From assembly GCA_003569145.1 (NCBI GenBank), contig BGOH01000002.1, positions 124,001 to 188,000 on the forward strand: a stretch of DNA of 64,000 nt, read 5' to 3'. Positions 8,589 through 18,209 of the stretch are shown piece by piece. Under the pieces are notes generated by a model. It saw only the letters and a program-made list of their open reading frames with translations, was not told the origin of the DNA and ran no database searches. The position numbers were made by a program, and so were the translations under genes. How positions within the stretch are numbered: position 1 is the stretch's first letter; every line of letters begins with the position of its first letter. The stretch comes from Clavibacter sp. Its GTDB lineage: Bacteria > Actinomycetota > Actinomycetes > Nanopelagicales > Nanopelagicaceae.

Positions 8589-10705
8589 AGCGCAGTTATT
8601 TCAATTAAAAGCGCTGATGCTGGGCGCAAGATTGGCGCGCTAAGACCTATATTTTCAAGCTCTGATCCAGTTAATTCAAGACCAGTAGTAATCCATATGG
8701 GCGGCTCGATAGCCATGAAATTTGATTTTTGACCTCCACTTAAAACCTTAACGCTATATCTGCGATCAGAATCAAACCCTCTTATGCGCATGCGCGGCGG
8801 GTGAGACTCTGGAATGGTCTCAAGGCATGAGAATGAAAATAGCGCTGATTTCTTATCACTAGAAATGACGCCATTGAGATAGTGAGAATCCTTTGGATAA
8901 TCGATGCGGATAACATCCCCGCTATGAAGAAGTTTGCGTTTTGCTTTATAGAGAGTAATCCAACTCTTTAGCTCAGCTAACTCACTACTAGAAAGTTGGG
9001 TGATATCTCGCTCCACACCTGCGTGGCCAAAGAGAGCAGTTAAAGCTCTAAAGGAAAATGAGAGAGATCTTCCAGTTTGATGACCAGGATCTGCTCCAAT
9101 ATGAGTTCCAAGCAACTCTGGCGGAATAAATTGCGCGCTCCATCTCTGAATTCTGGCTCGCTCAAGAGCGTCATTATTGTCGCTGGTCCAGAAGCGGTCG
9201 ACTAAATCAATAATTCCTAGATCAATTCTTGCTCCCCCTGAAGCGCAAGATTCAATCTCTAGATTTTTATGGCGCTTCTTTAGTTCAGCAAAGAGACGAT
9301 AAAGTCCTTGAGTTTGCTTTCTTACTGCAGCTCGATTATTTGAGCCCGCATCAATAAGAACTCGATTGTGATCCCACTTGATATAGGTAATCTGGTACTG
9401 AGTAAGAATTTTGTCTACTGAATCTAAGACGTAGTTATATGCATCTTGATTATCAAGATTGAGGACCAACTCATGGCGCCACGTTGGACCTACCCGATCG
9501 CCAACCTTTAATATCCAATCGGGATGTGAGCGATAGAGATCTGAATCAGGATTAACCATCTCGCCTTCAAACCAGAGGCCAAACTCCATACCTTTATCTC
9601 TTATGTAATTAGCAAGTGATCCAAGACCGCTTGGCCACACCTCTTTGCTTACCTGCCAATCACCAAGGCCGCTTAGATCGCTTCTTCTAGAGCCAAACCA
9701 ACCATCATCTAAAACAACTCGCTCAAAGCCGGCTTCAGCTGCTGTATCAACAATCTTCTTTATCTTCTCCTCATTGTGGTCAAAGTAGATTGCCTCCCAC
9801 AAATTCAGCGTCATAGGACGAGGAGTTTTTGGATGCACACTCCTTGCTCTTAAATGCTTATGCATATTTGAGGAAAGTCCATCGAGGCCAGCATTTGAAT
9901 AGAGAGCAAAGAGATCAGGGGCTCTATAGCTCTGACCTTTTTCAAGAATCACTTCGCCTGGAAGAAGTACTTCTCCGGCTGAAATGCTTGCGCTTCCCTC
10001 ATAATTTTTTTCAATGCAATATTGGCTATCCCCACTCCAAGCAAGGCTAAGCGCCCAAGATTGTCCTGATGCAAAATTAGTTTCTTTCTCTAAAGCAATC
10101 ATGCCTATCGTGTAATTATGCCCAGGTCGTCCCTCATGGCTATCTCGAACATATCTGCCAATTGCAATATCTCGCCGCTGCGGATTGCGCTCATTAGACC
10201 AGCGCCCAACAAAATCTAAGCTCTGAGTCGCACTATCACTAAGCGGCATCCAATAATTTAACTCATCTAGAAAATAAGTATCGCCAAGGTTAGTTAGTTC
10301 TTGCCAGAGCTTTAAAACTCCAAATTGATCTAGGGATGCGCCGATATCAAGAGTTAACTTGGCATCCTTATCTTCTAATTGAATTTGAAAACTACTTTTA
10401 TCGCTTTTGAATTCTTTGACGCTAAATTTTGTTGACCAATCAAGACCTGCTCTATGTCCCTTTATTGTGGGATATCCCAAATGTCCTCTTGAGTGCTCTC
10501 GCATCATTCCTGGATTAGTAACTGCATCAAAATCACTATTTGCAATGGAGCGATCAAAAAGTAGTTCACTTGCCTCGCCCTTAAAACTTGCGCCCCAATA
10601 TCTAATAACCGGCGCGCCATCTATAACCTCAAGGAGTAAATCAACGCCGCCATTGCTTAGCTGCGCCCTGGCCCCGGCCTTAGATGAAGGTATTGGAGAA
10701 GACAT
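8585..10705 (-). CDS. Alpha-galactosidase (GH36)
   Basis: From the preferred ATG at 10705 the protein has 706 residues, typical of bacterial GH36. It removes alpha-1,6-galactose from raffinose, melibiose or galactolipid-derived sugars. The beta-sandwich N-domain is followed by a barrel with [18 protein letters not shown] and the nucleophile motif [19 protein letters not shown] follows, and then the acid/base region [16 protein letters not shown]. No signal peptide is seen, so it acts on imported sugar. An upstream extension to 10819 would overlap galT and is unlikely. It is divergent from galT with 21 bases between starts. No ribosome site precedes either start, so leaderless mRNAs are plausible. 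Confidence 0.92.
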   Translation of the reverse strand: MSSPIPSSKAGARAQLSNGGVDLLLEVIDGAPVIRYWGASFKGEASELLFDRSIANSDFDAVTNPGMMREHSRGHLGYPTIKGHRAGLDWSTKFSVKEFKSDKSSFQIQLEDKDAKLTLDIGASLDQFGVLKLWQELTNLGDTYFLDELNYWMPLSDSATQSLDFVGRWSNERNPQRRDIAIGRYVRDSHEGRPGHNYTIGMIALEKETNFASGQSWALSLAWSGDSQYCIEKNYEGSASISAGEVLLPGEVILEKGQSYRAPDLFALYSNAGLDGLSSNMHKHLRARSVHPKTPRPMTLNLWEAIYFDHNEEKIKKIVDTAAEAGFERVVLDDGWFGSRRSDLSGLGDWQVSKEVWPSGLGSLANYIRDKGMEFGLWFEGEMVNPDSDLYRSHPDWILKVGDRVGPTWRHELVLNLDNQDAYNYVLDSVDKILTQYQITYIKWDHNRVLIDAGSNNRAAVRKQTQGLYRLFAELKKRHKNLEIESCASGGARIDLGIIDLVDRFWTSDNNDALERARIQRWSAQFIPPELLGTHIGADPGHQTGRSLSFSFRALTALFGHAGVERDITQLSSSELAELKSWITLYKAKRKLLHSGDVIRIDYPKDSHYLNGVISSDKKSALFSFSCLETIPESHPPRMRIRGFDSDRRYSVKVLSGGQKSNFMAIEPPIWITTGLELTGSELENIGLSAPILRPASALLIEITAL

Positions 10706-10726
10706 ACGGGTAGAGTAATAGCCATT

Positions 10727-11836
10727 ATGTCGAGTAAGAAACTCCCCGCAGGCGTTATTCGAAGTGATGCCACGCTCATGGATGGGCGCACCATCCGCTA
10801 CTACGACACAAAGGGCCAATCACGCACCGCAGTAGATCAGCGAAGCAGTGAAGAGCAACCAGGCATCGGCGAGATGCGCCTTGATCCATTAAATAATGAA
10901 TGGGTAGTAATTGCAGCCCATCGCCAGGAACGAGTATTTCTGCCACCTAAAGAATTAAATCCACTCGCGCCAAGTAAGCCAGGTTCACTTACTGAAATTC
11001 CAGAAAGTGATTATGAAGTGGTTGTCTTTGATAACCGCTCGCCATCACTTGCCGCTCCCAGATCAAGTTTTGAGGCAATAGATAATCCAGACTTTTCGAG
11101 CCCAGCGATTGAATCAGCTGGAAAATGTGAAGTTATCTGTTTTACATCGGATTATGAAGCCTCTTTTAAAGATCTCTCACACCGCCAGATAAGAACTGTT
11201 CTTGAGGCTTGGCGCGATCGCACTGCAGAGCTTTCTGAGCTTTCCTATATTGAATATATAGCTGCTTTTGAAAATCGAGGGGAGGAAGTTGGAGTAACTC
11301 TTAATCATCCTCATGGTCAGATTTATGCCTACTCCTATCTACCTCCAAAAGCAGAGAGAGCGCTAGCAGTAGCAACTGCCCATAAAAAGAAGACTGGAAA
11401 TATTCTTCTTGATGATATTTTAGCTAGAGAGCTTTCAGATAAAGTGCGCATAGTTGCTCAAAATGAGGAATGGGTTGCCTATGTGCCATATGCCTCAAGA
11501 TATCCCTTTGAAATTCATCTTGCACCAAGAAGAAGTGTTCCTGATTTTCTAGCTCTTGATGAAGCTGCATCAGATGCATTTGCTCCTCTTGCTAAAGAAG
11601 TTTTACTTAGACTTGATGGCGTCTTTGGTGTAAAGATGCCCTACATCGCCTCCTGGCATCAAGCGCCGGTAAGAGTGGGAAGAGATGTAACGCGTCTGCA
11701 TTGGCAGATAGCCTCAGTTAGACGAGCGCCAGGAAAGTTAAAGTATTTAGCAGGATCTGAATCTGCATTTGGTGCATTTATGATGGATCTAAAGCCAGAG
11801 CAATCTGCGGCGCAGCTGCGCGATGTGGCGCTTTAA
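10727..11836 (+). CDS. galT: Galactose-1-phosphate uridylyltransferase
   Basis: The protein has 369 residues. It exchanges UMP between UDP-glucose and galactose-1-phosphate in the Leloir pathway. Two HIT-like domains are visible. The first has NEWVVIAAHRQERVF and the active-site HPHGQ near residue 195, which carries the nucleophilic histidine. The second has PFEIHLAPRRSVPDF and RLHWQIAS. An early Asn and His/Cys ligands of the Zn-type enzymes are only partly kept. galK follows after six bases, forming a clear operon, and the alpha-galactosidase is divergent. Confidence 0.95.
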   Translation: MSSKKLPAGVIRSDATLMDGRTIRYYDTKGQSRTAVDQRSSEEQPGIGEMRLDPLNNEWVVIAAHRQERVFLPPKELNPLAPSKPGSLTEIPESDYEVVVFDNRSPSLAAPRSSFEAIDNPDFSSPAIESAGKCEVICFTSDYEASFKDLSHRQIRTVLEAWRDRTAELSELSYIEYIAAFENRGEEVGVTLNHPHGQIYAYSYLPPKAERALAVATAHKKKTGNILLDDILARELSDKVRIVAQNEEWVAYVPYASRYPFEIHLAPRRSVPDFLALDEAASDAFAPLAKEVLLRLDGVFGVKMPYIASWHQAPVRVGRDVTRLHWQIASVRRAPGKLKYLAGSESAFGAFMMDLKPEQSAAQLRDVAL

Positions 11837-11842
11837 AACAAA

Positions 11843-12970
11843 GTGGAAATAACAGAGTTATTCACTAAAGGCTTTGGCTATCCCCCTGCAGTAGTAGCAA
11901 GCGCTCCAGGTCGAGTGAACTTGATTGGCGAACATGTTGATTACAGTGGGGGCTTTGTTCTCCCCTTCGCTATCGATGCAGTAACTATGTGTGCAGTTTC
12001 CAAAAGAGATGACAGAAAAATAAGAATCATTTCAGCGCAGAAGAAGAATGAAATGATTGAAAGTAATTTAGAAGCAATCGCTGCAAAAGATGGATCTTCC
12101 TGGTCTAGATATATTTACGGCGTTATCTGGGCGATGGAAATAAATTCTGGCCTTGATATCTATATCGATGGAAAGGTGCCACTTGGCGCTGGATTATCTT
12201 CTTCCGCCGCCCTTGAGTGCTCTCTTGCTACTGCGCTAAATCATATATTTCACTTAGAAAAAACTTTACCTGAGTTAGCTCGCCTGACCCAGCGGGCAGA
12301 AAATGAGTATGTCGGAGTGCCTTGCGGAATTATGGATCAATCAATTTCGCTAATGGCAAGAGCTGGTTATGGACTATTACTTGATTGCCAGGATCTCTCA
12401 ACTAGGCATATCAAAATTGATTTTGCTTCAAACTCTTTACGGCTTTTGATAATTGATACCCAGGCCCACCACGCCCTAACTGATGGTGGCTATGCCAAGA
12501 GGCGAGAGAGCTGCGAGGAGGTGGCTAAAATTTTTTCAATTAGCTCCCTGCGCCAATTAACTATGGATAGCCTGCTAGCCCATAAAACAAAGTTAAGTGA
12601 TATTCAATTTAAACGAGCGCGACATGGTGTAAGTGAGATGGCCCGAGTTTTAGATGCAGCAAAGGCCCTTGAGACAGGAGATTTTAAAGCACTTGGTCAG
12701 TTATTAAATCAATCTCATAACTCGCTTCGAGATGATTATGAAGTCTCATGCCCTGAATTAGATCTAGCCGTTGATACCGCACTTAACTCTGGAGCCCTAG
12801 GGGCAAGAATGGTTGGCGGCGGTTTTGGCGGAAGCGCTATTGCGCTAATTAATGAAAGTGATGCAGGAGCAATTTCTCTAGCAATAGAGAAAGCTTTTGC
12901 TCAAAGTGGATTTAAAGCGCCTAGATTTTTTGATTCGCTACCAAGTGATGGAGCTAAAGTTATTTCTTAA
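11843..12970 (+). CDS. galK: Galactokinase
   Basis: The protein has 375 residues. This GHMP kinase makes galactose-1-phosphate from galactose and ATP, feeding GalT. The galactokinase signature GRVNLIGEHVDYSGG is near residue 25. The ATP loop GAGLSSSAALE is near 120, the base-binding CGIMDQ is near 160, and the C-terminal GARMVGGGFGGSAIAL closes the fold. The start is GTG, six bases after the galT stop. The gene's stop overlaps the convergent ACT-domain gene by four bases. No galE or mutarotase is visible in the window. Confidence 0.95.
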   Translation: MEITELFTKGFGYPPAVVASAPGRVNLIGEHVDYSGGFVLPFAIDAVTMCAVSKRDDRKIRIISAQKKNEMIESNLEAIAAKDGSSWSRYIYGVIWAMEINSGLDIYIDGKVPLGAGLSSSAALECSLATALNHIFHLEKTLPELARLTQRAENEYVGVPCGIMDQSISLMARAGYGLLLDCQDLSTRHIKIDFASNSLRLLIIDTQAHHALTDGGYAKRRESCEEVAKIFSISSLRQLTMDSLLAHKTKLSDIQFKRARHGVSEMARVLDAAKALETGDFKALGQLLNQSHNSLRDDYEVSCPELDLAVDTALNSGALGARMVGGGFGGSAIALINESDAGAISLAIEKAFAQSGFKAPRFFDSLPSDGAKVIS

Positions 12971-13206
12971 ACGACCGGCGTTACTGATATGACTTCAACG
13001 CCGCCAATGGCGCTTAATACATTTACTAAATCTTGGGGATCACTTCCTGGAAATGCCACGGTAATGTCATCTATTCCTCGCCCACCTTCAGATGAGAGAA
13101 CAACAAGGCCGCGAATATCTCCGCCAGCAAAACCAATTGCAGATGCAACAGCGCCTAAAGATCCTGGGCGATCAGGAAGTGCTACACGAATACGGACCAT
13201 TGCCAT
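12967..13206 (-). CDS. Single ACT-domain protein
   Basis: The protein has 79 residues, essentially one ACT domain: VRIRVALPDRPGSLGAVASAIGFAGGDI gives the first strand and helix with the ligand-side DRPG turn. GRGIDDITVAFPG and VEVISVTPVV complete it. ACT domains bind small ligands, usually amino acids, and act as regulatory dimers. Similar short proteins are common in actinobacteria and have no assigned partner. It lies downstream of tRNA-Asn and the dnaG run on the same strand. Confidence 0.82.
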   Translation of the reverse strand: MAMVRIRVALPDRPGSLGAVASAIGFAGGDIRGLVVLSSEGGRGIDDITVAFPGSDPQDLVNVLSAIGGVEVISVTPVV

Positions 13207-13228
13207 AGGGATGAGTCTAAATGAAAAG

Positions 13229-13301
13229 CTCCCTGACTTGGACTCGAACCAAGAACCTGCCGGTTAACAGCCGGCTGCTCTGCCAATTGAGCTATCAGGG
13301 A
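13229..13301 (-). tRNA. tRNA-Asn (GTT)
   Basis: Read on the minus strand the acceptor is TCCCTGA/TCAGGGA and the D arm contains TAGCTCAATTGGCAGAGCA. The anticodon stem GCCGG/CCGGC encloses CTGTTAA (anticodon GTT), and the T arm is CTTGG-TTCGAGT-CCAAG. The discriminator is G, as in bacterial tRNA-Asn. CCA is not encoded. It lies between dnaG and the ACT-domain gene. Confidence 0.95.
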
Positions 13302-13318
13302 TCGTTCAGCGGCTAAAT

Positions 13319-15154
13319 CTAGGTCAGAGACTCCCCCAACGCCAATTCTCGCTGGGCCCGCCTCTTTGCCTCCATCTCAACTAACCTTGAAAACATCTGA
13401 TTGTATTCACTTTCACTCTCCAGCGGATTTAATCGCTGGAGGCTTGATTTCACTTCAGCGATAGATCTGGCAAGTGCCACCTCATTTAATCTAGCAGTAA
13501 TACTTGAAACATAGCGATCTGAGATTTCACCATCGGTGCGTATTGGTTCAACCATTAACTCAGTAATGAATGATTTAAGTTCATCAGAATCTGTTGCCTC
13601 TAAATTAACTGCCATTAAATCCTCTTGGGTATCAATGAATTCTCTTAGCTTTATATAGGCAGGATGTGAGAAGGCATTCTTTTCTAACTCTGGCCAATTT
13701 CTAACTAGCGCTGGCATCTGCAAGCGAACCTTTAAAACTTCTCTCTCAAGAATTAATCTTGGCTCACTTGGATCTGGCCGCCATTGTTCGCCAGCTACCG
13801 CAGCATCATTACTTGCCGGCTTAGTTGAAGTATTTTTCTTAACCGCAGCCATGACAACTTCAACTTCCATTCCAAGCCAGCCCGCAAGTGATCTTGCATA
13901 CTCTGGCCTTAGCGAGGCATCTCGAATCTTTCCAATAAGGGGCGCAGCTGCATTTAGCGCTTGCACCCTGCCATCAGCATTTCCTAAATCAAATTGCTTT
14001 ATTGAGCTCTTGATCGCAAACTCAAAAAGAGGGACCCGCCTTGCAATCAGATCGCGAAGTGCAGCATCACCCATTTCTTGTCTTAAATCAGATGGATCCA
14101 ATCCACTTGGCTCCACAGCAACAAAGGTTTGAGTAACAAATTTTTGATCATCGCCAAAAGCACGCAGCGCTGCTTTCTGTCCTGCAGCATCGCCATCAAA
14201 TGTAAAGATCACCTCGCCGCGGAATGCATCATCATCCATCAATAGCCTTCGCAATATTCTTATATGCTCATCACCAAAGGCGGTTCCACAAGTTGCAACG
14301 GCAGTTGGTATTCCTGCTAAGTGCGCTGCCATTACATCGGTATAGCCCTCAACTATTACTACCTGGCGCTTCTTTGCTATCTCCTTCTTGGCCTTATCAA
14401 GGCCATAGAGAACTTGGCTCTTTTTATAGATCGAAGTCTCAGGGGTATTTAGATACTTCGGACCAGTATCTTCTTCATCACTTGCTAATTTCCTAGCGCC
14501 AAAACCAACTAAATCACCGGAGATATCTCTAATCGGCCAAATCAAGCGATTTCTAAAGCGATCAATAGCTCCTTTGGTTCCCTCTTTTGTTAATCCAGCT
14601 AGCAGAAGTTCCTCTGCACTAAAACCTTTTCCAAGTAAGAATTTACTTAACGCATCCCATTGATCAGGGGCGTAGCCAATTTCAAATGATTGGCTAGCAG
14701 TTTTATCAAAGCCACGTTTGATTAGTAGCTCTCTGGCATGGCTTGCGGTAGGAAGTTGTAGTTGCTCTTGATAAAAGAGGGATGCTTGGCTATTTGCTTC
14801 AAGAAGTCTAGAGCGCTGAACTGTTGGAGCCTTTGATCCGCCACTACTTTGTTCATAAGTTAATTGATAACCAATTCTTGAAGCTAATCTTTCAATAGTT
14901 TCAGTAAAACTCAAATGATCAATCTTCATAATAAAGGCAATTACATCTCCGCCCTCTTGGCAGCCAAAGCAATGAAAATATCCGCGAGCAGGAGTTACAT
15001 GAAATGACGGGCTCTTCTCATCATGGAATGGACATAACCCTTTCTTCTGTCCCCCACCAGCGCTCTTTAGTTGGACATAATCACCGACAACTTCATCAAT
15101 TGGTGAATGATCGCGAACATAGCTCACATCGGTATCGCGAATTCGTCCAGACAT
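13319..15154 (-). CDS. dnaG: DNA primase
   Basis: The protein has 611 residues from the chosen ATG. It synthesises RNA primers at the replication fork with DnaB helicase. The CHC2 zinc finger is at the N-terminus (CPFHDEKSPSFHVTP...FHCFGC). A DnaG catalytic core and Toprim motifs follow (VIVEGYTDVMA, FTFDGDAAGQKAA), and a helical C-terminal helicase-interaction region ends the protein. An upstream in-frame TTG at 15175 would overlap dgt by 11 bases. The ATG at 15154 has AGGA eight bases ahead and is preferred. It is the last gene of the glyS-dusB-DUF218-dgt-dnaG run. Confidence 0.96.
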   Translation of the reverse strand: MSGRIRDTDVSYVRDHSPIDEVVGDYVQLKSAGGGQKKGLCPFHDEKSPSFHVTPARGYFHCFGCQEGGDVIAFIMKIDHLSFTETIERLASRIGYQLTYEQSSGGSKAPTVQRSRLLEANSQASLFYQEQLQLPTASHARELLIKRGFDKTASQSFEIGYAPDQWDALSKFLLGKGFSAEELLLAGLTKEGTKGAIDRFRNRLIWPIRDISGDLVGFGARKLASDEEDTGPKYLNTPETSIYKKSQVLYGLDKAKKEIAKKRQVVIVEGYTDVMAAHLAGIPTAVATCGTAFGDEHIRILRRLLMDDDAFRGEVIFTFDGDAAGQKAALRAFGDDQKFVTQTFVAVEPSGLDPSDLRQEMGDAALRDLIARRVPLFEFAIKSSIKQFDLGNADGRVQALNAAAPLIGKIRDASLRPEYARSLAGWLGMEVEVVMAAVKKNTSTKPASNDAAVAGEQWRPDPSEPRLILEREVLKVRLQMPALVRNWPELEKNAFSHPAYIKLREFIDTQEDLMAVNLEATDSDELKSFITELMVEPIRTDGEISDRYVSSITARLNEVALARSIAEVKSSLQRLNPLESESEYNQMFSRLVEMEAKRRAQRELALGESLT

Positions 15155-15164
15155 AGCTGTAATC

Positions 15165-16406
15165 CTAAGCCCCAATCAATTTCTCATGGAGGGCGTATGC
15201 ACCCATATCTGTTAATGAAGCTACCTGATCGATTACTACGCGCATTTTTGCCTCAGCGCTATCTGCAACCTGCCATTGCTGGAGGAAGAAACTCTCAAGA
15301 CTTGCAGGGGCAAGGCGGCTGACAGCCTCAACTAATTCAATAATTACCTCTTCTTGTCTTGCATAACGCTCCTTGGATACTTCTGCGCCGATTATGTAGT
15401 AACCCGCCATTGATTTAAGCAGCGCTACCTCAATTCTTACCTCACGAGGAACAATCAGGTTTGCTTGATAGCGAGTTAAATTCCCCTCGCCATATCTCTC
15501 TCTTGTGGCTCGCTCTGCAAAGAGAGCGAAGCGACCTATTAATTGACTGGTCAGATCCTTTAACTGAGCAAGGTGTCTATGGCTTCTATCAAATTCTTTT
15601 GGCCAGCATGAAAGATTATGCAAAGAGTTAAGAGCAGATGCAGCCTCTTGCTCACTCAAATCAGGTAGGTAATCTCTAATTGCAGTCTGATAGAGATGCT
15701 CTAGATCGTCATTCAACTTTGAAATATCAATCTGTCCAGTAACCAGGCCATCTTCTAGATCATGAACGCTATATGCCACATCATCGGACCAATCCATAAT
15801 CTGGGCTTCCATGCATGTTCTTGATTCTAGAGATTCCTGTCTAACCCAATTAAATATCTCTAAGTCATCTTGATAAACGCCAAACTTATCTGGATTCTCT
15901 TTGCTGCTCCAAGGATATTTTGTTGCCGCATCAAGGGTTGCTCGAGTCAGATTTAAGCCAACAGAGAGTCCATTTTGATCAACAGTCTTTGCTTCAATTC
16001 GAGTTAATAACCTAAAGCTCTGCGCATTACCTTCAAAACCGCCGATATCTTTAGCAATCTTTGCAAGTGCTTTCTCGCCGTTATGCCCAAATGGTGGATG
16101 ACCTAAATCATGAGCCAGACAGGCACTTTCTAGAAGATCAGGATCTGCGCCAAGTGCTGCGCCAATTTCTCTACCAACTTGCGCACACTCAAGTGAGTGA
16201 GAAAGTCTCGTCCTTGGAAAATCACTTGCCCAAGGAACTGCTACTTGAGTCTTTGCGGCAAGACGCCTTAGGGCAAATGAATGAATAATTCTGGCGCGAT
16301 CTCTGGCAAACTCAGTGCGCCCCTTGCGCTTTGCTGGCTCATCGAGAAATCTTTCGCGGTCCAGCTCGCTATAACCAAGATGCTCGTTTGCAGGATGAAG
16401 GGCCAT
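15165..16406 (-). CDS. dgt: dGTPase-like HD-domain triphosphohydrolase
   Basis: The protein has 413 residues. It hydrolyses dNTPs to deoxynucleosides and triphosphate. The HD-domain metal site is clear: TRLSHSLECAQVG, then LAHDLGHPPFGHNGE, and further on MDWSDDVAYSVHDLEDG. YERF-like N-terminal features and the R-rich FARDRARIIHSFALRRLAAKTQV segment match the family. Placement next to dnaG is common in actinobacteria. It ends ten bases before the preferred dnaG start. Confidence 0.93.
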   Translation of the reverse strand: MALHPANEHLGYSELDRERFLDEPAKRKGRTEFARDRARIIHSFALRRLAAKTQVAVPWASDFPRTRLSHSLECAQVGREIGAALGADPDLLESACLAHDLGHPPFGHNGEKALAKIAKDIGGFEGNAQSFRLLTRIEAKTVDQNGLSVGLNLTRATLDAATKYPWSSKENPDKFGVYQDDLEIFNWVRQESLESRTCMEAQIMDWSDDVAYSVHDLEDGLVTGQIDISKLNDDLEHLYQTAIRDYLPDLSEQEAASALNSLHNLSCWPKEFDRSHRHLAQLKDLTSQLIGRFALFAERATRERYGEGNLTRYQANLIVPREVRIEVALLKSMAGYYIIGAEVSKERYARQEEVIIELVEAVSRLAPASLESFFLQQWQVADSAEAKMRVVIDQVASLTDMGAYALHEKLIGA

Positions 16407-16413
16407 AAGGTGC

Positions 16414-17037
16414 TTAGGCTACGTGGTCGCTGATATGTATGCCACGGCGCCCAAGGGTTAGATATGCAAGATAGGCCCCGCTCTCTCGCAATAAGTAGCG
16501 AAATCCAGCTTCTTCCAAGCTAGCGATGCCAACCCTTGTTGGTGAGCAGGTAGCGTTAAATCCAAAATCATTAGCCATCGTCATTGATCTTAAGCAGTGA
16601 TAAGGATCGGTAACAATAATTATCTCTTTAATTCTTTTTATGCCCTCAGCTTTTGATAGGGCTTCGATGCTTCGATAAGTATCACGGCCCTTGGCAACAG
16701 CTGTAATACTCTTTGCTCTTACTCCTTTAGAAATCAAATAACTTCTTGCTGCTGCTGCTTCTGTAAATCGATCTCCTGGCGCTCCCGCACCTAAGGTGTA
16801 GATCTCTGTGGCAAAGCCCTTCTCATAGATTCGAAGGCTCTCCTTCAGCCTTGCCTCTAAAACTTCACCAGGTCTTCCATCTAATTGCGCGGCCCCCATG
16901 ACAACTATCGCATCTGCTTTTCTAATGGTTTCATTCTGCGCGGTATACCAAGTCTTTCCAATTGCCCAAAGTGGAATAACTAAGGCAACTAGAAGTAGAA
17001 AGCTAATAAACTTCCAAGCAAATTTAAATAAGAACAT
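16414..17037 (-). CDS. DUF218 (YdcF/SanA-like) membrane-anchored protein
   Basis: The protein has 207 residues. One N-terminal membrane segment (about 8-28) anchors a DUF218 domain beginning KADAIVVMGAAQLDGRPGEVLEARL. It continues with TLGAGAPGDRFTEAAAARSYLISKGV, GRDTYRS and IIIVTDPYHCLRS. The family has a Rossmann-like fold and is linked to cell-envelope processes such as SanA-type vancomycin sensitivity, but its reaction is not settled. The ATG coincides with the last base of dusB, so coupling is likely. Confidence 0.85.
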   Translation of the reverse strand: MFLFKFAWKFISFLLLVALVIPLWAIGKTWYTAQNETIRKADAIVVMGAAQLDGRPGEVLEARLKESLRIYEKGFATEIYTLGAGAPGDRFTEAAAARSYLISKGVRAKSITAVAKGRDTYRSIEALSKAEGIKRIKEIIIVTDPYHCLRSMTMANDFGFNATCSPTRVGIASLEEAGFRYLLRESGAYLAYLTLGRRGIHISDHVA

Positions 17038-18209
17038 CAGCCGCCAGATCCAGAATCTTGCCCATCAACTGTAACTAATTCTTCTGGATCATTGAGCCAG
17101 CCATCAGGCAGGCTCACAGCGCGTCCATGGCTGGTTCGTCCTCGCGGCGCATCACCAATTGCAACTGGATATGGTTGATCAACTAATTGATCTAAAAGTT
17201 GGCGAAGTTCAAGAAGTGATGAAACCATTCCAAATTTTGCTCGAAGCTCTCTTTCAACTCTAAAGCCCTTTAAATACCAGGCCATGTGTTTTCTTAAATC
17301 TCTACAAGCTCTATCCTCACTTGAGAAATACTGAGTAAGAAGCTCTGCATGACGATAAATAATCTCTCTAACCTGAAATAGAGTTGGAAGAGCTCTTATC
17401 TCTTGGCCATTAAAGGCTGCAACTAAATCTGCAAATAACCATGGCCGTCCCAGACACCCTCTGCCCACTACAACGCCTGCACATCCAGTTGTTTTCACCA
17501 TTTCTATCGCATCAGAGCCAGACCAGATATCGCCATTTCCAAGCACTGGAATGCCAGTTGGAGCAAGGTGTTCTACTAGGTTCTTGATTTTGCTCCAATC
17601 AGATTTTCCTTCATAGAGCTGCGCGGCAGTTCTGGCATGAAGTGCCACCCATGCAACACCTAGATCTGCAGCAATTTTCCCAGCATCCAAATAAGTTTCA
17701 TACTGACTATCAATTCCAACTCGCATCTTCACTGTTACTGGAATCTGATACTTACCTGCGCCCTTTACTGCAGCTTCAACTAGAGATGCAAAGAGGCGCC
17801 TCTTATAGGGAAGTGCTGAACCTCCCCCTTTTCTTGTAACTTTTGGAACTGGGCAACCAAAATTTAGATCAATATGATCTGCTAAATCTCTACTTCCTAA
17901 AATCTCAACTGCTCGTGATAAATCCTCTGCAGTTGTGGCATAGAGCTGAATAGAGCGAGGATGCTCACCAACTCCTGGCGTAATCATTCTTAAAGTTTCA
18001 TCATTACCTTCAATTAAGGCTCTTGCGGTAACCATCTCTGAGACAAAGAGGGCAGCGCCTTGTTCCCGGCAAAGCAATCTAAAAGCAGCATTGGTAATGC
18101 CAGCCATTGGAGCAAGAACAACTGGCGCAGTTAAATCTAAACCGCCACCACGAATTGGAAGATGAAGCGGCTTTAGATCTAGCAGCCCAGTAGCCGTGGG
18201 GCTAACCAT
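17037..18209 (-). CDS. dusB: tRNA-dihydrouridine synthase (DusB-like)
   Basis: This FMN enzyme reduces uridines in tRNA D-loops. Visible features are [18 protein letters not shown] at the barrel start, [20 protein letters not shown] with the catalytic cysteine, GNGDIWSG, and [13 protein letters not shown] for FMN phosphate binding. A helical C-terminal domain follows ([14 protein letters not shown]). The ATG at 18209 lies 31 bases inside the 3' end of glyS and has no well-spaced ribosome site. A start about ten codons later is possible. The downstream DUF218 gene abuts it. Confidence 0.93.
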   Translation of the reverse strand: MVSPTATGLLDLKPLHLPIRGGGLDLTAPVVLAPMAGITNAAFRLLCREQGAALFVSEMVTARALIEGNDETLRMITPGVGEHPRSIQLYATTAEDLSRAVEILGSRDLADHIDLNFGCPVPKVTRKGGGSALPYKRRLFASLVEAAVKGAGKYQIPVTVKMRVGIDSQYETYLDAGKIAADLGVAWVALHARTAAQLYEGKSDWSKIKNLVEHLAPTGIPVLGNGDIWSGSDAIEMVKTTGCAGVVVGRGCLGRPWLFADLVAAFNGQEIRALPTLFQVREIIYRHAELLTQYFSSEDRACRDLRKHMAWYLKGFRVERELRAKFGMVSSLLELRQLLDQLVDQPYPVAIGDAPRGRTSHGRAVSLPDGWLNDPEELVTVDGQDSGSGG

